Notes: generated by a model not told the origin, from the sequence alone. 60,841 bases of DNA from Bacillota bacterium (GCA_029974635.1 JARKQY010000016.1:1-60841); one strand, 5' to 3'; numbered from the stretch's first letter, positions 34,018-43,681 are shown. Made by a program: numbers and translations.

Positions 34018-34665
34018 TTAATCAGCCTTTAAAATCTTTAAAACTTCATTATTTAGTTTGATTAATTCTTCCTGGCCGGACTGCATTTTACTGCGGAAAT
34101 CAGCAACCACTTTGGGGTCCGGCCGTTCTCCCTGGCTTATTCCCTGGCCTGAACCGAATATTTGGCGAAAATCTAAAAATCCATATTTCTCCGGTTGAAA
34201 ATCCATATTATCAATATAAGTTCTTTGGGCGTCGGTCAGGATGGCATCGATTAAGTCCGCCTGTTTATTGCCGTAATCAGTCTGCTCCTTAATCCGCTTC
34301 ATTCGGGATTGAAGCTGCGAATCATTGAAATCCGCCTGCCTCCGGAACTGATTCTGAGCTTGGTTCCGTTGCCGCTCTTGGGGCATCTTCAATAAAACCA
34401 GATCGTTTTTAATCAAATCTTCAAATAATGGCCGAATTTTTTTCTTTTGAGCGGCGGTAAGCTTGAGATTTTTCGCGTTGATCCCGTTTAAATTTTTCAA
34501 ACCCTCGGTTAACCAAACCAAACTTTGCCGCATCTCCTGAAATTCCTGCCGGATTTGAGCTCCGGCAGCCGCAGCTGCCGCAGCAACCGGAGCCCCAAAA
34601 GACAATGTCTGAAGCCCAAAGCCGGATAATAAAAGAACGCTTATCAAAAACAGCTTCCTTTTCAA
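34018..34665 (-). CDS. Spy/CpxP-like LTxxQ-motif periplasmic protein
   Basis: 215 residues from a TTG with GAGGTG upstream. A signal peptide (MKRKLFLISVLLLSGFGLQTL) is followed by an Ala-rich stretch and a mostly helical, charged, Gln-rich body. Two LTxxQ motifs, LTAAQ (near residue 69) and LTDAQ (near 143), are the defining feature of the Spy/CpxP periplasmic chaperone family. It is the last gene of the two-component/TolC/MacAB operon, 26 bp after the permease. It may sense or buffer misfolded envelope proteins or bind the pump's cargo (inference). The family call rests on the two motifs. Confidence 0.65.
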   Translation of the reverse strand: MKRKLFLISVLLLSGFGLQTLSFGAPVAAAAAAAGAQIRQEFQEMRQSLVWLTEGLKNLNGINAKNLKLTAAQKKKIRPLFEDLIKNDLVLLKMPQERQRNQAQNQFRRQADFNDSQLQSRMKRIKEQTDYGNKQADLIDAILTDAQRTYIDNMDFQPEKYGFLDFRQIFGSGQGISQGERPDPKVVADFRSKMQSGQEELIKLNNEVLKILKAD

Positions 34666-34690
34666 TGAATTTCACCTCTTATTTAAACCG

Positions 34691-35890
34691 TTATTCATAC
34701 CGTAAGGCATCGATGGGATGCAGCCCGGAAGCCTTATATGCCGGATAAACTCCGAAGAACAGACCGGTTAAAATCGAAAAAACAAAGGAAATCAATACCG
34801 ATGAAAAAGTAATTGAGGTCGACCACCCGAAAGCGCCCGCCACCAATGCCGACAACGCCCAACCCAGCCCGATTCCGACCAAACCTCCGGTAACACTTAA
34901 AGTTACAGCTTCCATTAGAAATAACGCCAGTATCTCTTCTTTAGGAGCGCCGATGGCTTTCCGGATACCGATCTCTTTAATACGTTCCGTTACGGAGACC
35001 AGCATAATGTTCATGATTCCGATGCCGCCCACCAATAAGGAGATGGCGGCCACGCCCCCCAACAGCAAAGTGAAGGTTTGAGTGGCCTGTTGTACGGAAG
35101 ACAGGATTTCCGCCTGATTACGGATACTAAATTTGGTATCATCACCTTTGAAATAGGCTAACATCGCACTGGAAATCTGGGTGTTTGCCGCATCCATCAA
35201 TTGATCACTTTTTATTTGGATATAGATACTGCTGATATTTTTATTGCCAAGAACCCTCGATTGGACTGTCGTTATCGGTAATAAAACCAAATCGTCGTTA
35301 TTTCCAAAACCGCTTTGACCTTTAGTTTGCAGTTGGCCGATTACCTTAACCCTGAGAGTGCCGATCTTCATTTCCTGGCCTACCGGATTGACGCCCGGAA
35401 ATATCTGCTCAGCCGTATACGAGCCGATAACCGCCACCCGGCGCCTGGCTTTGATGTCATCTTCACTGAAAAACAGGCCGCTGTCCATCTGGTAATTCCG
35501 CACCGTAAGATAATTGGTGGTGCAACCGATGACCGGGGTCTGAAAACTGTTTGGTCCCGCCTTGACCAGTCCCCGGCCTCTGGCCTCCGGAGAAACAGCT
35601 GAAATATAAGTGGAACTGCTTTGAATCACCGGGAGAATTTCATTGGTTAAATCATTCCCGCCCCCGAAGCTGCCGCCCCGGGTTTGCCCCCGACCGGGAA
35701 ACACAATCAGCAAGTTGGAGCCCATGGCCGTAATATTGGAAGTAATCTGCTGCTTGGCGCCCTCTCCCAAAGCTACCATTACTATTACCGCCGCCACACC
35801 GATGATAACTCCCAGCATTGTCAAAATCGACCGGACCAAATTACTACGGAGATTTTTGATGGCCATTGAGAAATTTTCAGAGACTCTCAT
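34691..35890 (-). CDS. MacB-type ABC transporter permease (FtsX-like)
   Basis: 399 residues. The N-terminal SMAIKNLRSNLVRSILTMLGVIIGVAAVIVMVALGEGAKQ carries the first membrane helix. A large periplasmic domain (about 45-270) follows, then three C-terminal helices with NIMLVSVTERIKEIGIRKAIGA between them. This is the MacB/LolC-type permease without its ATPase domain, which is encoded by the upstream gene; the two overlap by four bases (ATGA). The unit drives mechanical export from the periplasm through TolC. Confidence 0.92.
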   Translation of the reverse strand: MRVSENFSMAIKNLRSNLVRSILTMLGVIIGVAAVIVMVALGEGAKQQITSNITAMGSNLLIVFPGRGQTRGGSFGGGNDLTNEILPVIQSSSTYISAVSPEARGRGLVKAGPNSFQTPVIGCTTNYLTVRNYQMDSGLFFSEDDIKARRRVAVIGSYTAEQIFPGVNPVGQEMKIGTLRVKVIGQLQTKGQSGFGNNDDLVLLPITTVQSRVLGNKNISSIYIQIKSDQLMDAANTQISSAMLAYFKGDDTKFSIRNQAEILSSVQQATQTFTLLLGGVAAISLLVGGIGIMNIMLVSVTERIKEIGIRKAIGAPKEEILALFLMEAVTLSVTGGLVGIGLGWALSALVAGAFGWSTSITFSSVLISFVFSILTGLFFGVYPAYKASGLHPIDALRYE

Positions 35891-36594
35891 GATGCTGCCT
35901 CATTTTTGATAACGTTTTGCTCAATTTTTTGATCCACAACGACTTTACCATCCAGGAAGCGGACGATTCGTTTGGTATAGGCGGCAATATCATTTTCGTG
36001 CGTTACCAGAATAACCGTAATCCCTTGCCGGTTAAGTTGTTGAAAGATGGCCATAATCTCCACGCTGGAATGGGAATCCAAGTTTCCGGTGGGTTCATCG
36101 GCCAGAAGCAGACTCGGTTTATTTACCAGGGCTCTGGCAATGGCCACCCGCTGCTGCTGGCCTCCCGAAAGCTCTTTGGGCCTATGATGGATCCGTTGTT
36201 CCAATCCCATTTGAATAAGGGTTTGCCGGGCGGTTTCATAACGTTCCTTGGCGCCGGCACCGGCATATATTAAAGGCAGTTCTACGTTTTGAAGGGCAGT
36301 TAATTTGGGAAGCAAGTTGAATGACTGAAACACAAAGCCAATCTCCCGGTTGCGCAACCGGGCCTGCTCCCGTTCGGAGATCCGGGAAACTTCCTGGCCA
36401 AAAATGTGATACGTACCCCTGGTCGGTTGATCCAGACAGCCAATAATATTCATCATGGTTGATTTCCCGGAGCCCGACGGACCCATGATGGCTACCATCT
36501 CCCCCTCGGCGATGGTTAACGAAACACCATCCAGCGCCCGGACTTCAACATCCCCCATTTGATATAATTTCTCCAGATTCCGCATTTCCAGCAT
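35887..36594 (-). CDS. MacB/LolD-type ABC transporter ATP-binding protein
   Basis: 235 residues. Walker A is GPSGSGKST (38-46), the signature is [15 protein letters not shown], Walker B is [12 protein letters not shown] and the switch is [10 protein letters not shown]. The GNLD after Walker B is the MacB/LolD hallmark. It stops within the permease start (ATGA overlap) and begins two bases after the adaptor stop, so adaptor, ATPase and permease are co-translated. Confidence 0.93.
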   Translation of the reverse strand: MLEMRNLEKLYQMGDVEVRALDGVSLTIAEGEMVAIMGPSGSGKSTMMNIIGCLDQPTRGTYHIFGQEVSRISEREQARLRNREIGFVFQSFNLLPKLTALQNVELPLIYAGAGAKERYETARQTLIQMGLEQRIHHRPKELSGGQQQRVAIARALVNKPSLLLADEPTGNLDSHSSVEIMAIFQQLNRQGITVILVTHENDIAAYTKRIVRFLDGKVVVDQKIEQNVIKNEAAS

Positions 36595-36596
36595 GA

Positions 36597-37748
36597 TTAG
36601 CGCCTCCCGCCGCCGAAACGAAAACGCATGCCGCCACCGTCCCGGTTATTATTTGAATTTTGAGAATTGATTTTCGGCCGTTCTATCCCGACCATATCAC
36701 CTTCGTTCAAACCGGAGACGATCTCAATATTGCTTCCGGTTTGAACCCCGGTTACCACCCGGACGAAACTGACGGAATCCTTGGTTTTTAAAGCGACCAT
36801 GGTTTTGCCTCTTCGTCTCACAATGGCGTTAAAAGGGACCGTCAGGACATTGGAATGTTCGGAAGCAATAAACGTAATGTCTACCGACATTCCCGGTTTC
36901 AAAGTTTTACTATTACCGGTTATTTTAGCGTGAACCGGAAAATTGACCACCCCCGACTCGGCGGTGCCAATGGCGCCCACCTCGGTAACAACTCCCCGCA
37001 ACGTTGGCTGATTAGGATCACTCCCGGTGATCTCCGCGGTTTGGCCGGGTTTAACAAGCTCGATCTCACTTTCATCCACGCTAGCTTTTACCTCTAGCGA
37101 ATTATCCGCGGCAACGGAGAGGATAATATTCGAAGTTAAAACATGGGCTCCGGTCACTACGTTGATCCAGGCCACTACACCGTCAAAAGGCGCCCGAATC
37201 AAAAGATCCCGGCGATTTGGAGCGATAAAATTGGCCTCATCCGGTTTTTGGGTTAAATTCTCTAACTTGAGCCTGGCTGACTCCAATTGTTGTTCGCAAG
37301 TATTCACCTTGTCCTGGGCGTCATCCACCTGGGCAATCGTAGCGCCCTGTACTTCCAAAAGCGCTTTGGTATTAGCCAGATCCCGTTTGGCCACGTTCAG
37401 ATTAATCTGGGCCTGGCTTACACTGGCCGTCGCATCTATTAACGATTCAGCCATTTGGGGAGAATCCAATGTAAGTAATAATTGGCCTTTTTTCACATAA
37501 TCTCCGGCTTTACAATGGATTTTGCTCACCGTAGCCTCAAAGGCGGGATATATATCGGAGTTCTTGGATAGCACTACAGTGCCGGTGGCATCCACTTTTT
37601 CGCTAAGGTCAACTCGTTGAACCGGCATGAAATCATAAAGGGTGTCCATCGTAGTCTTTGACTGGCCATTATTCGGTTTGAAGACCAGCCAACCGATAAT
37701 TAAGACCAGTACAACCCCTAAAACTCCCATCCAGACTTTTTTGGTCAT
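36597..37748 (-). CDS. MacA-type periplasmic adaptor (HlyD/RND membrane fusion family)
   Basis: 383 residues. One N-terminal membrane helix (VWMGVLGVVLVLIIGWLVF) is followed by a lipoyl half-domain (IHCKAGDYVKKGQLLLTLDSP), a coiled-coil hairpin (about 95-165), the second lipoyl half (IRAPFDGVVAWINVVTGAHV) and beta-barrel/MP domains. The C-terminus is Gly/Arg-rich. It links the MacB pump to TolC. GGAGG lies nine bases from the ATG. The 5-prime side abuts a dispersed-repeat block. Confidence 0.92.
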   Translation of the reverse strand: MTKKVWMGVLGVVLVLIIGWLVFKPNNGQSKTTMDTLYDFMPVQRVDLSEKVDATGTVVLSKNSDIYPAFEATVSKIHCKAGDYVKKGQLLLTLDSPQMAESLIDATASVSQAQINLNVAKRDLANTKALLEVQGATIAQVDDAQDKVNTCEQQLESARLKLENLTQKPDEANFIAPNRRDLLIRAPFDGVVAWINVVTGAHVLTSNIILSVAADNSLEVKASVDESEIELVKPGQTAEITGSDPNQPTLRGVVTEVGAIGTAESGVVNFPVHAKITGNSKTLKPGMSVDITFIASEHSNVLTVPFNAIVRRRGKTMVALKTKDSVSFVRVVTGVQTGSNIEIVSGLNEGDMVGIERPKINSQNSNNNRDGGGMRFRFGGGRR

Positions 37749-37770
37749 GATTTTTCAACCTCCGTTTATC

Positions 37771-38060
37771 GGCCAGGATTTGCAGGATTAAAACCATCTC
37801 AAATCACATTATCCCGCCCTTAAAATCCCCTTAATCCAGTTAATCCTGTCCAGTAACCTTGTTTTAGGCCTATTAAATTCACAACTTTTTTAGACGGGAT
37901 TTACAGGATTTATTGAATTAAAACCTTTTATCTTCGCTTTTACTCTGCATTTATAAAACATCCCCTTAATCCAGTTAATCCTGTCCAGCAACCTTGTTTT
38001 AGGCCTATTAAATTCACAACTTTTTTAGACGGGATTTACAGGATTTATTGGATTAAAACT
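37771..38060. repeat. Dispersed modular repeat, two tandem units (135-bp period)
   Basis: Two direct copies spaced 135 bp (TTAATCCAGTTAATCCTGTC at 37831 and 37966), each followed by a spacer with ACCTTGTTTTAGGCCTATTA and then ACGGGATTTACAGGATTTAT. A third partial end-module is at 37771. The second copy runs into the tolC gene: its last codons and stop (38045-38060) are repeat sequence. Related copies are at 45985-46103 and 53628-53840. Confidence 0.85.
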
Positions 38061-39499
38061 GAATATAAATCTCCGGTTGCCATTTGTAATTTCTTATATG
38101 CCATAACTTTATCGTATTCAGCGCTTTTGGCTTGGGTTTGCGCTTGAAGCAACTGATTGGCGGCGGTATCCACGTCCAAGCGGGAGGCAGTCCCCAATTT
38201 CAATTGCAGCCCTTTGATTTCCAGTTGTTTTTGATAATAAGCTATGGCTTTTTGGGCATTTGCAGCCTGTTTTTCCGCTAAACGGTAATTAGCGGCAGCC
38301 TGATCCACTTCCCACTCAATTCCTTGCTGAGTTTGAACTCCACTGCTACGGGCGTTTTCAAGCAGTAATTTTAGTTGCTTGATTTGGTTTTGCGGAATCC
38401 CAAAGTCGAGTTTCCATATAAGTTTTAAGGTTAATTCGTTTAAATTGGGAATGCCCCAACGGTTGTTATTACTGTTTGCTTCAATATAAGTTTGATCACC
38501 CACGGTTTTTTGAGCGTTACCGGTTATATTTCCGCTTAATAAGCTGTAACTGATACTTAGACTCTCGGTGCTGTCACTTTTTCTGTAGGTATAACCGAAA
38601 TTCAAATCCGGCAAAGCTTGATTTTGGGCTTGCGCTAACTGTTGCTCCGCTTTCTGAATTGTAATCTCCGCTTGTTTCATTTCCAACCTTTTTTGAATCG
38701 CTTCTTCCTTCAGTTGTTGAATATGGGAAATATTGTCTGTTAATTTAAAATCGGGTTCAACCAGCTTTAGCTGTGCAATATCCCTCAGCCCAATTTGATT
38801 TCCTAATTGCTGCAGCGCCAACTCATAATCGGAACGGCTTTTTTCAAGATCATAAACAGCAGTGGCGTAATCATTCTCAACTTTTAATTCATCCGGTTTG
38901 GTAATCTGACTCTGTTTCAATTGTTGCCTGGCAATATCCAGTGATATCCGGCTGGTTTTAGCGACGCCTTCCTGGTAAATTACATTTTGTTCCGCCTTTC
39001 GGGCATTTAAATAGAGCGATATGGTATTGTAAACCACATTTGCCTGAGAAATCTCCAATTGCGCTTCAGTATTCACCCGTTCCCAAATGGCCATTTCAAT
39101 TGCCGTGGGTACTTTTTTGCCATACAAATTAAGTTTGGTTGGAACCTCTTCCGTAATGGTTATGGTAAGCATATTGGGAAATTGGGTAAAATAAGGTTGA
39201 TTGGTATTTGGATTGATGGGGTTTTCCAGTATGTTCCCCAACGAATCGGTTACGGTCGCCTGCGGCCAAGCCTTTAGAACTTCTTGTTTGACTGCTAATT
39301 TTGCCTTTTCTACGTTATTACGGGCAATTAACACTTGCGAATCATATTTTATCGCCATTTCCAAAGCTTGATCCAAGGTAATTACTTGCTGTTCCTCCGC
39401 ATTTACTTTGAAAGGCGTTATAATCACCGTTAAGTAAGCGGTTATGATAAAGAATAAGCATATATATAAGATTTTAAATGGAGATCTCGCCTTAACCAC
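38045..39499 (-). CDS. TolC-family outer membrane protein of the MacAB operon
   Basis: 484 residues from a GTG whose first base overlaps the histidine kinase stop. The signal segment is ILYICLFFIITAYLTVIITPF. Two helical-hairpin repeats follow, e.g. ALEMAIKYDSQVLIARNNVEKAKLAV and ANQLLQAQTQAKSAEYDKVMAYKKL. It is the likely outer-membrane exit duct for the adaptor and pump downstream. The final codons and stop come from a dispersed repeat, so the native C-terminus may have been altered; the affected tail lies beyond the conserved helices and is probably tolerated. Confidence 0.87.
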   Translation of the reverse strand: MVKARSPFKILYICLFFIITAYLTVIITPFKVNAEEQQVITLDQALEMAIKYDSQVLIARNNVEKAKLAVKQEVLKAWPQATVTDSLGNILENPINPNTNQPYFTQFPNMLTITITEEVPTKLNLYGKKVPTAIEMAIWERVNTEAQLEISQANVVYNTISLYLNARKAEQNVIYQEGVAKTSRISLDIARQQLKQSQITKPDELKVENDYATAVYDLEKSRSDYELALQQLGNQIGLRDIAQLKLVEPDFKLTDNISHIQQLKEEAIQKRLEMKQAEITIQKAEQQLAQAQNQALPDLNFGYTYRKSDSTESLSISYSLLSGNITGNAQKTVGDQTYIEANSNNNRWGIPNLNELTLKLIWKLDFGIPQNQIKQLKLLLENARSSGVQTQQGIEWEVDQAAANYRLAEKQAANAQKAIAYYQKQLEIKGLQLKLGTASRLDVDTAANQLLQAQTQAKSAEYDKVMAYKKLQMATGDLYSVLIQ

Positions 39500-40905
39500 T
39501 ATATTGCCCCCTTATTGGCCGCCGGGATGTCATGATTTTTAATTGGAAATATCATGGTAAACGTTGTCCCTTTGCCGGTAATGCTTTCCACTTCAATCTT
39601 TCCCCCGTGAAGTTCAACCAAACCCTTGACGATTGAAAGGCCCAATCCGGTATCACCACCGCTATTCTTAGCGGCGCTATGGATAAACTCGCCGTTTACT
39701 TTATAAAACCGGTTAAAGATACGGTCTAAATGCTCCGGCAGTATTCCGGCACCGTTATCACTAAAATTGATAACCGTTTGCCCCGTTATTTCACTGAATT
39801 TCACAATAATCCGGGCCAATCCGCCCGAATGCTTCAAAGCATTCACCAGTAAATTTTGCATGATTTGCTCAAGACGACGGTAATCCGCGTACACGAATTG
39901 TCCCGGTTCAACCCGCCATTCCAAGTCTACATTGCGTTGTTTAAGTTGTAATTCATTTCGCCCGGCGAAAGAATTCATAAATTCCCGGCAGTCGATGAGG
40001 TCAAGTTCCAACTTGATGGTTCCGGCATCCATGCGTGCTAATTCTAAAAGATCCTTAACCAATAGGGAGAGCCGTTCGGTTTCATCCCAGACAATTTTCA
40101 AATACTGCCTTTGTTCTCCTTCAGTAAGTTTAAGCTCTTCCATCCGGAGGGTTTCCACGTAACCTTTCAAAGAAGTCAGGGGGGTAGCCAGCTCGTGAGA
40201 TATATCGGCGATAAATTGCCGTCTTTGGATATCCATTTCTTTTAGTTCCCTGGTTGACTTTTCGATGGAGGCCGTCATATTGTTGAATGCCTGCCCAATC
40301 CGGCTATACTCATCATTGCCGGCCAGATTGACCCGTACGCTGTAATCGCCCTGAGAAACCTTCTCAACAGCCTCTACCAAAACCGAGGATTTATGATAAA
40401 TTTTGCGAAAGATAAAAAAACCGATAATTAAAGATGGCAGCAAGGTAATCAGCATAAAAACGGTAAGCCGGTCAAGGAAAGTGCTCAGGGATTGAAATCG
40501 CTTTGAGTATAGTATTAAATAGCCATTGATACCTTTGTAACGCAACGGAACCGCTCCCAAAAATTCCGGCCGCCGGTGGTTCCATTGAGTTTTTGATTTA
40601 TATAAGCGGCCTTTTCCGGGCCGGATTTGATCCGCCGGAACGAACACCAGTTTGAGACGGGTATAACGGGTATTATGTCTTTTAATAAAATCATCCAATG
40701 CGAATTGGGGATCACGCCCAGCTTCCCGCAAGATTTCCGCCTTGATATGCAACACCATATCCCGGTTTTCCCGGAAATGTTGCTTTAAAATGTTGCGTGA
40801 GAAGTTAAAATGCAGCACCAAAAATTGTGCAATAAAAAAAATTGCGGATAAAACGACAAATCCTGCCACCAGACGGATATATGAACGAATTTTAGGCATT
40901 TTCAT
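39499..40905 (-). CDS. Sensor histidine kinase of an envelope two-component system
   Basis: About 468 residues. Membrane helices are near 12-32 and 148-168, enclosing a periplasmic sensor loop of about 115 residues. HAMP (about 170-222), HisKA with phospho-acceptor His237 in DISHELATPLTSL, and HATPase with NLLVNALKHSGG, DNGAGILPEHLDRIF and GLGLSIVKGLVELHGG follow. The ATG overlaps the response-regulator gene; a TTG one codon upstream is also possible. It pairs with the regulator at 40892-41596 and is in one operon with the TolC-MacAB genes, which it presumably controls. Confidence 0.92.
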   Translation of the reverse strand: MKMPKIRSYIRLVAGFVVLSAIFFIAQFLVLHFNFSRNILKQHFRENRDMVLHIKAEILREAGRDPQFALDDFIKRHNTRYTRLKLVFVPADQIRPGKGRLYKSKTQWNHRRPEFLGAVPLRYKGINGYLILYSKRFQSLSTFLDRLTVFMLITLLPSLIIGFFIFRKIYHKSSVLVEAVEKVSQGDYSVRVNLAGNDEYSRIGQAFNNMTASIEKSTRELKEMDIQRRQFIADISHELATPLTSLKGYVETLRMEELKLTEGEQRQYLKIVWDETERLSLLVKDLLELARMDAGTIKLELDLIDCREFMNSFAGRNELQLKQRNVDLEWRVEPGQFVYADYRRLEQIMQNLLVNALKHSGGLARIIVKFSEITGQTVINFSDNGAGILPEHLDRIFNRFYKVNGEFIHSAAKNSGGDTGLGLSIVKGLVELHGGKIEVESITGKGTTFTMIFPIKNHDIPAANKGAI

Positions 40906-41596
40906 CAAACTTATACCCCACGCCCCAGATAGTTATAATCCGTTTCGGATTATCAGGATTTTCTTCAATCTTTTTGCGCAACTGGCTGATAAGCCGGTCG
41001 ATACTCCGATCATACACATAACTGTTTTCACCCCAGATTCGTTCCAACAATTGATCGCGTTTAAAGACCAGCCCTTTATTTTTGATCAAGAAGTGCAGCA
41101 ACTCAAATTCAAGCGCGGTTAAAAAGACTTGCTGACCGTTCAAGACGACTTCCATTTTTACCGGATTTAGCTCCAGACTGCCCACGGTGATGGACTGATA
41201 TTGGCCGGCCACGGGGCTATCGGCGGGATTTACGAGATGGGACCGTCGTAATAATACTTTGACTCTAGCCAGAAGCTCCCGGATGGAAAACGGCTTAATC
41301 ATATAATCATCCGCGCCCATCTCCAAACCTAGGACCTTGTCGATTTCTTCCTGTTTGGCGGTTAACATCAAAATATAACTATCCGATTTGCCGCGGATGA
41401 TTTTGCAAACCTCAAGACCATCGAGACGCGGCAGCATCAAATCCAAAATCACCAATTCCGGGTTGATGCGCTTAAATTCCTCAACTGCTGTTACACCGTC
41501 AAAAGCCTGGAAACATTGGTATCCTTCCCGTTCCAAATGGGTTTTGAGAAGGCTGGATATATTGGTATCATCTTCCACGATTAAAATTTTGGGCAT
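40892..41596 (-). CDS. OmpR/PhoB-family response regulator
   Basis: 234 residues from MPKILIVEDD; an in-frame GTG three codons upstream is less usual. The receiver domain has Glu8-Asp9-Asp10, phospho-acceptor Asp52 in LVILDLMLP, Thr/Lys in MLTAK, and the alpha4-beta5-alpha5 dimer face. The winged-helix effector ends RLISQLRKKIEENPDNPKRIITIWGVGYKF. It is first in the efflux operon, overlapping the kinase gene by about 14 bases. It should activate the TolC-MacAB operon in response to an envelope signal or toxic compound. Confidence 0.93.
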   Translation of the reverse strand: MPKILIVEDDTNISSLLKTHLEREGYQCFQAFDGVTAVEEFKRINPELVILDLMLPRLDGLEVCKIIRGKSDSYILMLTAKQEEIDKVLGLEMGADDYMIKPFSIRELLARVKVLLRRSHLVNPADSPVAGQYQSITVGSLELNPVKMEVVLNGQQVFLTALEFELLHFLIKNKGLVFKRDQLLERIWGENSYVYDRSIDRLISQLRKKIEENPDNPKRIITIWGVGYKFDENA

Positions 41597-42062
41597 CCCA
41601 TTCACTCTTAACGTTATAAATTTATAAAAGTTTGCATTCCTTGCCAGTATTACTTCGTCAGATAGTAATAGTTATCGGAAATCCCTAAACTTGACCTATT
41701 ATCATAAATTTACTAAAAAACTGTGCATTATTTATGCGGATTCTGTTACTATTTTGTTAAAAAACAACAGCTTCATCCGCAGAGTTCCAAAAATTTTATT
41801 GAAATAATCTTTTTGCCGTAAACTATTTTTTTGATCATGCCGAAGATTTTTATTGAACCATCTTAACTTGAGAATTTATTTCTTATTATGTCGCCGTCCT
41901 TAGGTTAATTATGCCACTGATACCTGCAGTTTCCGGCCAACAGTGTGATTTCTTGTTTGTTTGTAAGCCGGATGCATTCTTTGGACTGGATGTTATTAAC
42001 CACCTTTCGGTAACAATACGTTTACATATAACTTATACTATATCATAGGAGTTTGGAAAGCC
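41597..42062. other. Divergent intergenic region between the response regulator and the D,D-carboxypeptidase
   Basis: 466 bp of AT-rich DNA with no coding potential that I trust. It must carry the promoters of both divergent units. I saw no strong palindrome or clear -35/-10 pair. Confidence 0.5.
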
Positions 42063-43067
42063 ATGAAAAAAACGTTACGCATCCTTTCGTTACTTTTGAT
42101 TATGACAATTCCGGGATTGATTCTGGCCGATCACCGTCCAGTTGCAAAACCATGGGTCAATGCAAGAGCGGCGGTGTTGATCGAATTAAATTCCGGAAGA
42201 ATTTTATATTCCAAAAATCCAAATCAAATCATGGCTCCTGCCAGTACCACCAAAATTATGACCGGTATTTTATGTATCGAAAAGGGTGATTTGAATCAAA
42301 CGGTTCGTATCAGCGGAACTGCGGCTTCCAAAAGAGGCTCCTCCATGTATCTTGTTAGAAATGAACGCTTGTCCTTACGGGATTTACTTTATGGATTAAT
42401 GTTATCGTCCGGTAATGACGCCGCTACCGCAATTGCCGAATGTATTGCAGGTTCCGAGCCAAGGTTTGCCCAAATGATGACTGCCAAAGCCCGGCAATTA
42501 GGTTTAAAACGCACTCAATTTCAAAATGCCAGCGGATTACCCGCTTATAATCATTACACCACCGCTTATGAACTGGCCAGAATAGCCCGGTATGCCATTC
42601 AAAACCCTATATTCGCCGACATCGTTCAAACTAAGGAAGCCAATGTCCCCAGCCCAACTCCGGGCAAAACGAAAACATTGGTCAACCACAACAAATTACT
42701 CTGGCAATACCAGTATACCACCGGAATTAAAACGGGTTATACCTCGAAAGCCGGCAGATGCCTGGTGGCATCCGCTAAAAAGCAAGATGTCACCCTGATT
42801 GCCGTCGTTTTAAAATCAGGATCCATGTATGTCGACTCCCGTAAGTTATTTGAATATGGTTTTCAAATGCTGAATGTTCCGGATCCCACTCCGGTGCCAA
42901 CCCCGGTACCAACCCCCATACCGGAAATTACTAATTTGCCTATTCCCATTTCCAATAATCCGTCGAGCTCCTTTTCATCGCGAACCATAACACCGGATTC
43001 TGGCGGCATAAACACGGTTCCCGGTTCAGATCCGAAAGATTCAAGCACTGAAGCTTCCAATAAATAA
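42063..43067 (+). CDS. D-alanyl-D-alanine carboxypeptidase (S11, DacF-like)
   Basis: 334 residues with a signal peptide (MKKTLRILSLLLIMTIPGLILA). The penicillin-binding motifs are complete: SxxK at Ser61-Lys64 (STTK), SGN at 116-118 and KTG at 223-225. It trims the terminal D-Ala of peptidoglycan peptides. In place of the usual C-terminal beta domain and amphipathic anchor it has a Pro-Thr-rich tail (PDPTPVPTPVPTPIPE) and a Ser/Pro-rich end, which may span or bind the wall. AGGAG lies eleven bases upstream. It may be sporulation- or division-linked; the SPOR-domain gene next door is convergent. Confidence 0.92.
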   Translation: MKKTLRILSLLLIMTIPGLILADHRPVAKPWVNARAAVLIELNSGRILYSKNPNQIMAPASTTKIMTGILCIEKGDLNQTVRISGTAASKRGSSMYLVRNERLSLRDLLYGLMLSSGNDAATAIAECIAGSEPRFAQMMTAKARQLGLKRTQFQNASGLPAYNHYTTAYELARIARYAIQNPIFADIVQTKEANVPSPTPGKTKTLVNHNKLLWQYQYTTGIKTGYTSKAGRCLVASAKKQDVTLIAVVLKSGSMYVDSRKLFEYGFQMLNVPDPTPVPTPVPTPIPEITNLPIPISNNPSSSFSSRTITPDSGGINTVPGSDPKDSSTEASNK

Positions 43068-43083
43068 TTATTCATCGCCATAA

Positions 43084-43110
43084 CAAAACAAAAAGGCCCA
43101 AAATAGGCCT
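43084..43110 (-). terminator. Rho-independent terminator of the SPOR gene
   Basis: Minus strand: AGGCC/GGCCT stem with a 7-nt loop followed by TTTTTGTTTTG. It lies between convergent stops at 43067 and 43145. Confidence 0.6.
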
Positions 43111-43144
43111 AAAAACAAGGGATTTATATCAACACGGTTTATTT

Positions 43145-43681
43145 TTATTGACTTTTTTCAATAAATGCCTTATATCCTTTGCCGGCTAGTTCATCCTTTA
43201 ATTTATCAGCGTTGACCTGGGTCGCAAAAGCGCCGACCTGAACCGCGAAAGGAGGATCATTGCCGACATAAACCGGGTAACCCAAGGATTGCAACTGAGT
43301 TGATGCGGCTAACGCCTGATTGCGATTGGAATACGGTCCAACCCTCACCTTGAATTTAACCGTAGCCGCCGGTTTGATTGGCAGATTCTCAGTCCGTTGG
43401 GTCGATGAATCATTATTGTTTGACGGATTATTAATGGTTTTTCCGAAATTCTCTTCGTTAACGGCCGATTCACTATCGGATGGCAGTTCGATTGTTTGCA
43501 GACTACTGCTGTCCGAACCCACCGGAGTTCCGGGCTGATCCTTAACCCAACCGTCAAATAACAGTCCAAATACTACTCCCAGGGAAATGGCCAAAAATGA
43601 GAAAAAAATCAAACCCACCGTTTTAGATAAAAGGTTTGTAATTGTTTTGGTCCCTTTCAGTTTCGTTTCCAAATAACGCAC
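43145..43681 (-). CDS. SPOR-domain membrane protein
   Basis: 178 residues. A short cytoplasmic N-terminus and one membrane helix (LIFFSFLAISLGVVFGLLF, about 27-46) are followed by a Ser/Asn-rich linker and a SPOR domain (about 107-176) with two half-repeats, KFKVRVGPYSNRNQALAAS and FAVQVGAFATQVNADKLKD. SPOR domains bind glycan strands stripped of stem peptides at division septa. The start is a GTG placed close to GAGGGG; a TTG three codons on has better spacing. The protein faces the D,D-carboxypeptidase gene, and both act on the wall. Confidence 0.88.
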   Translation of the reverse strand: MRYLETKLKGTKTITNLLSKTVGLIFFSFLAISLGVVFGLLFDGWVKDQPGTPVGSDSSSLQTIELPSDSESAVNEENFGKTINNPSNNNDSSTQRTENLPIKPAATVKFKVRVGPYSNRNQALAASTQLQSLGYPVYVGNDPPFAVQVGAFATQVNADKLKDELAGKGYKAFIEKSQ

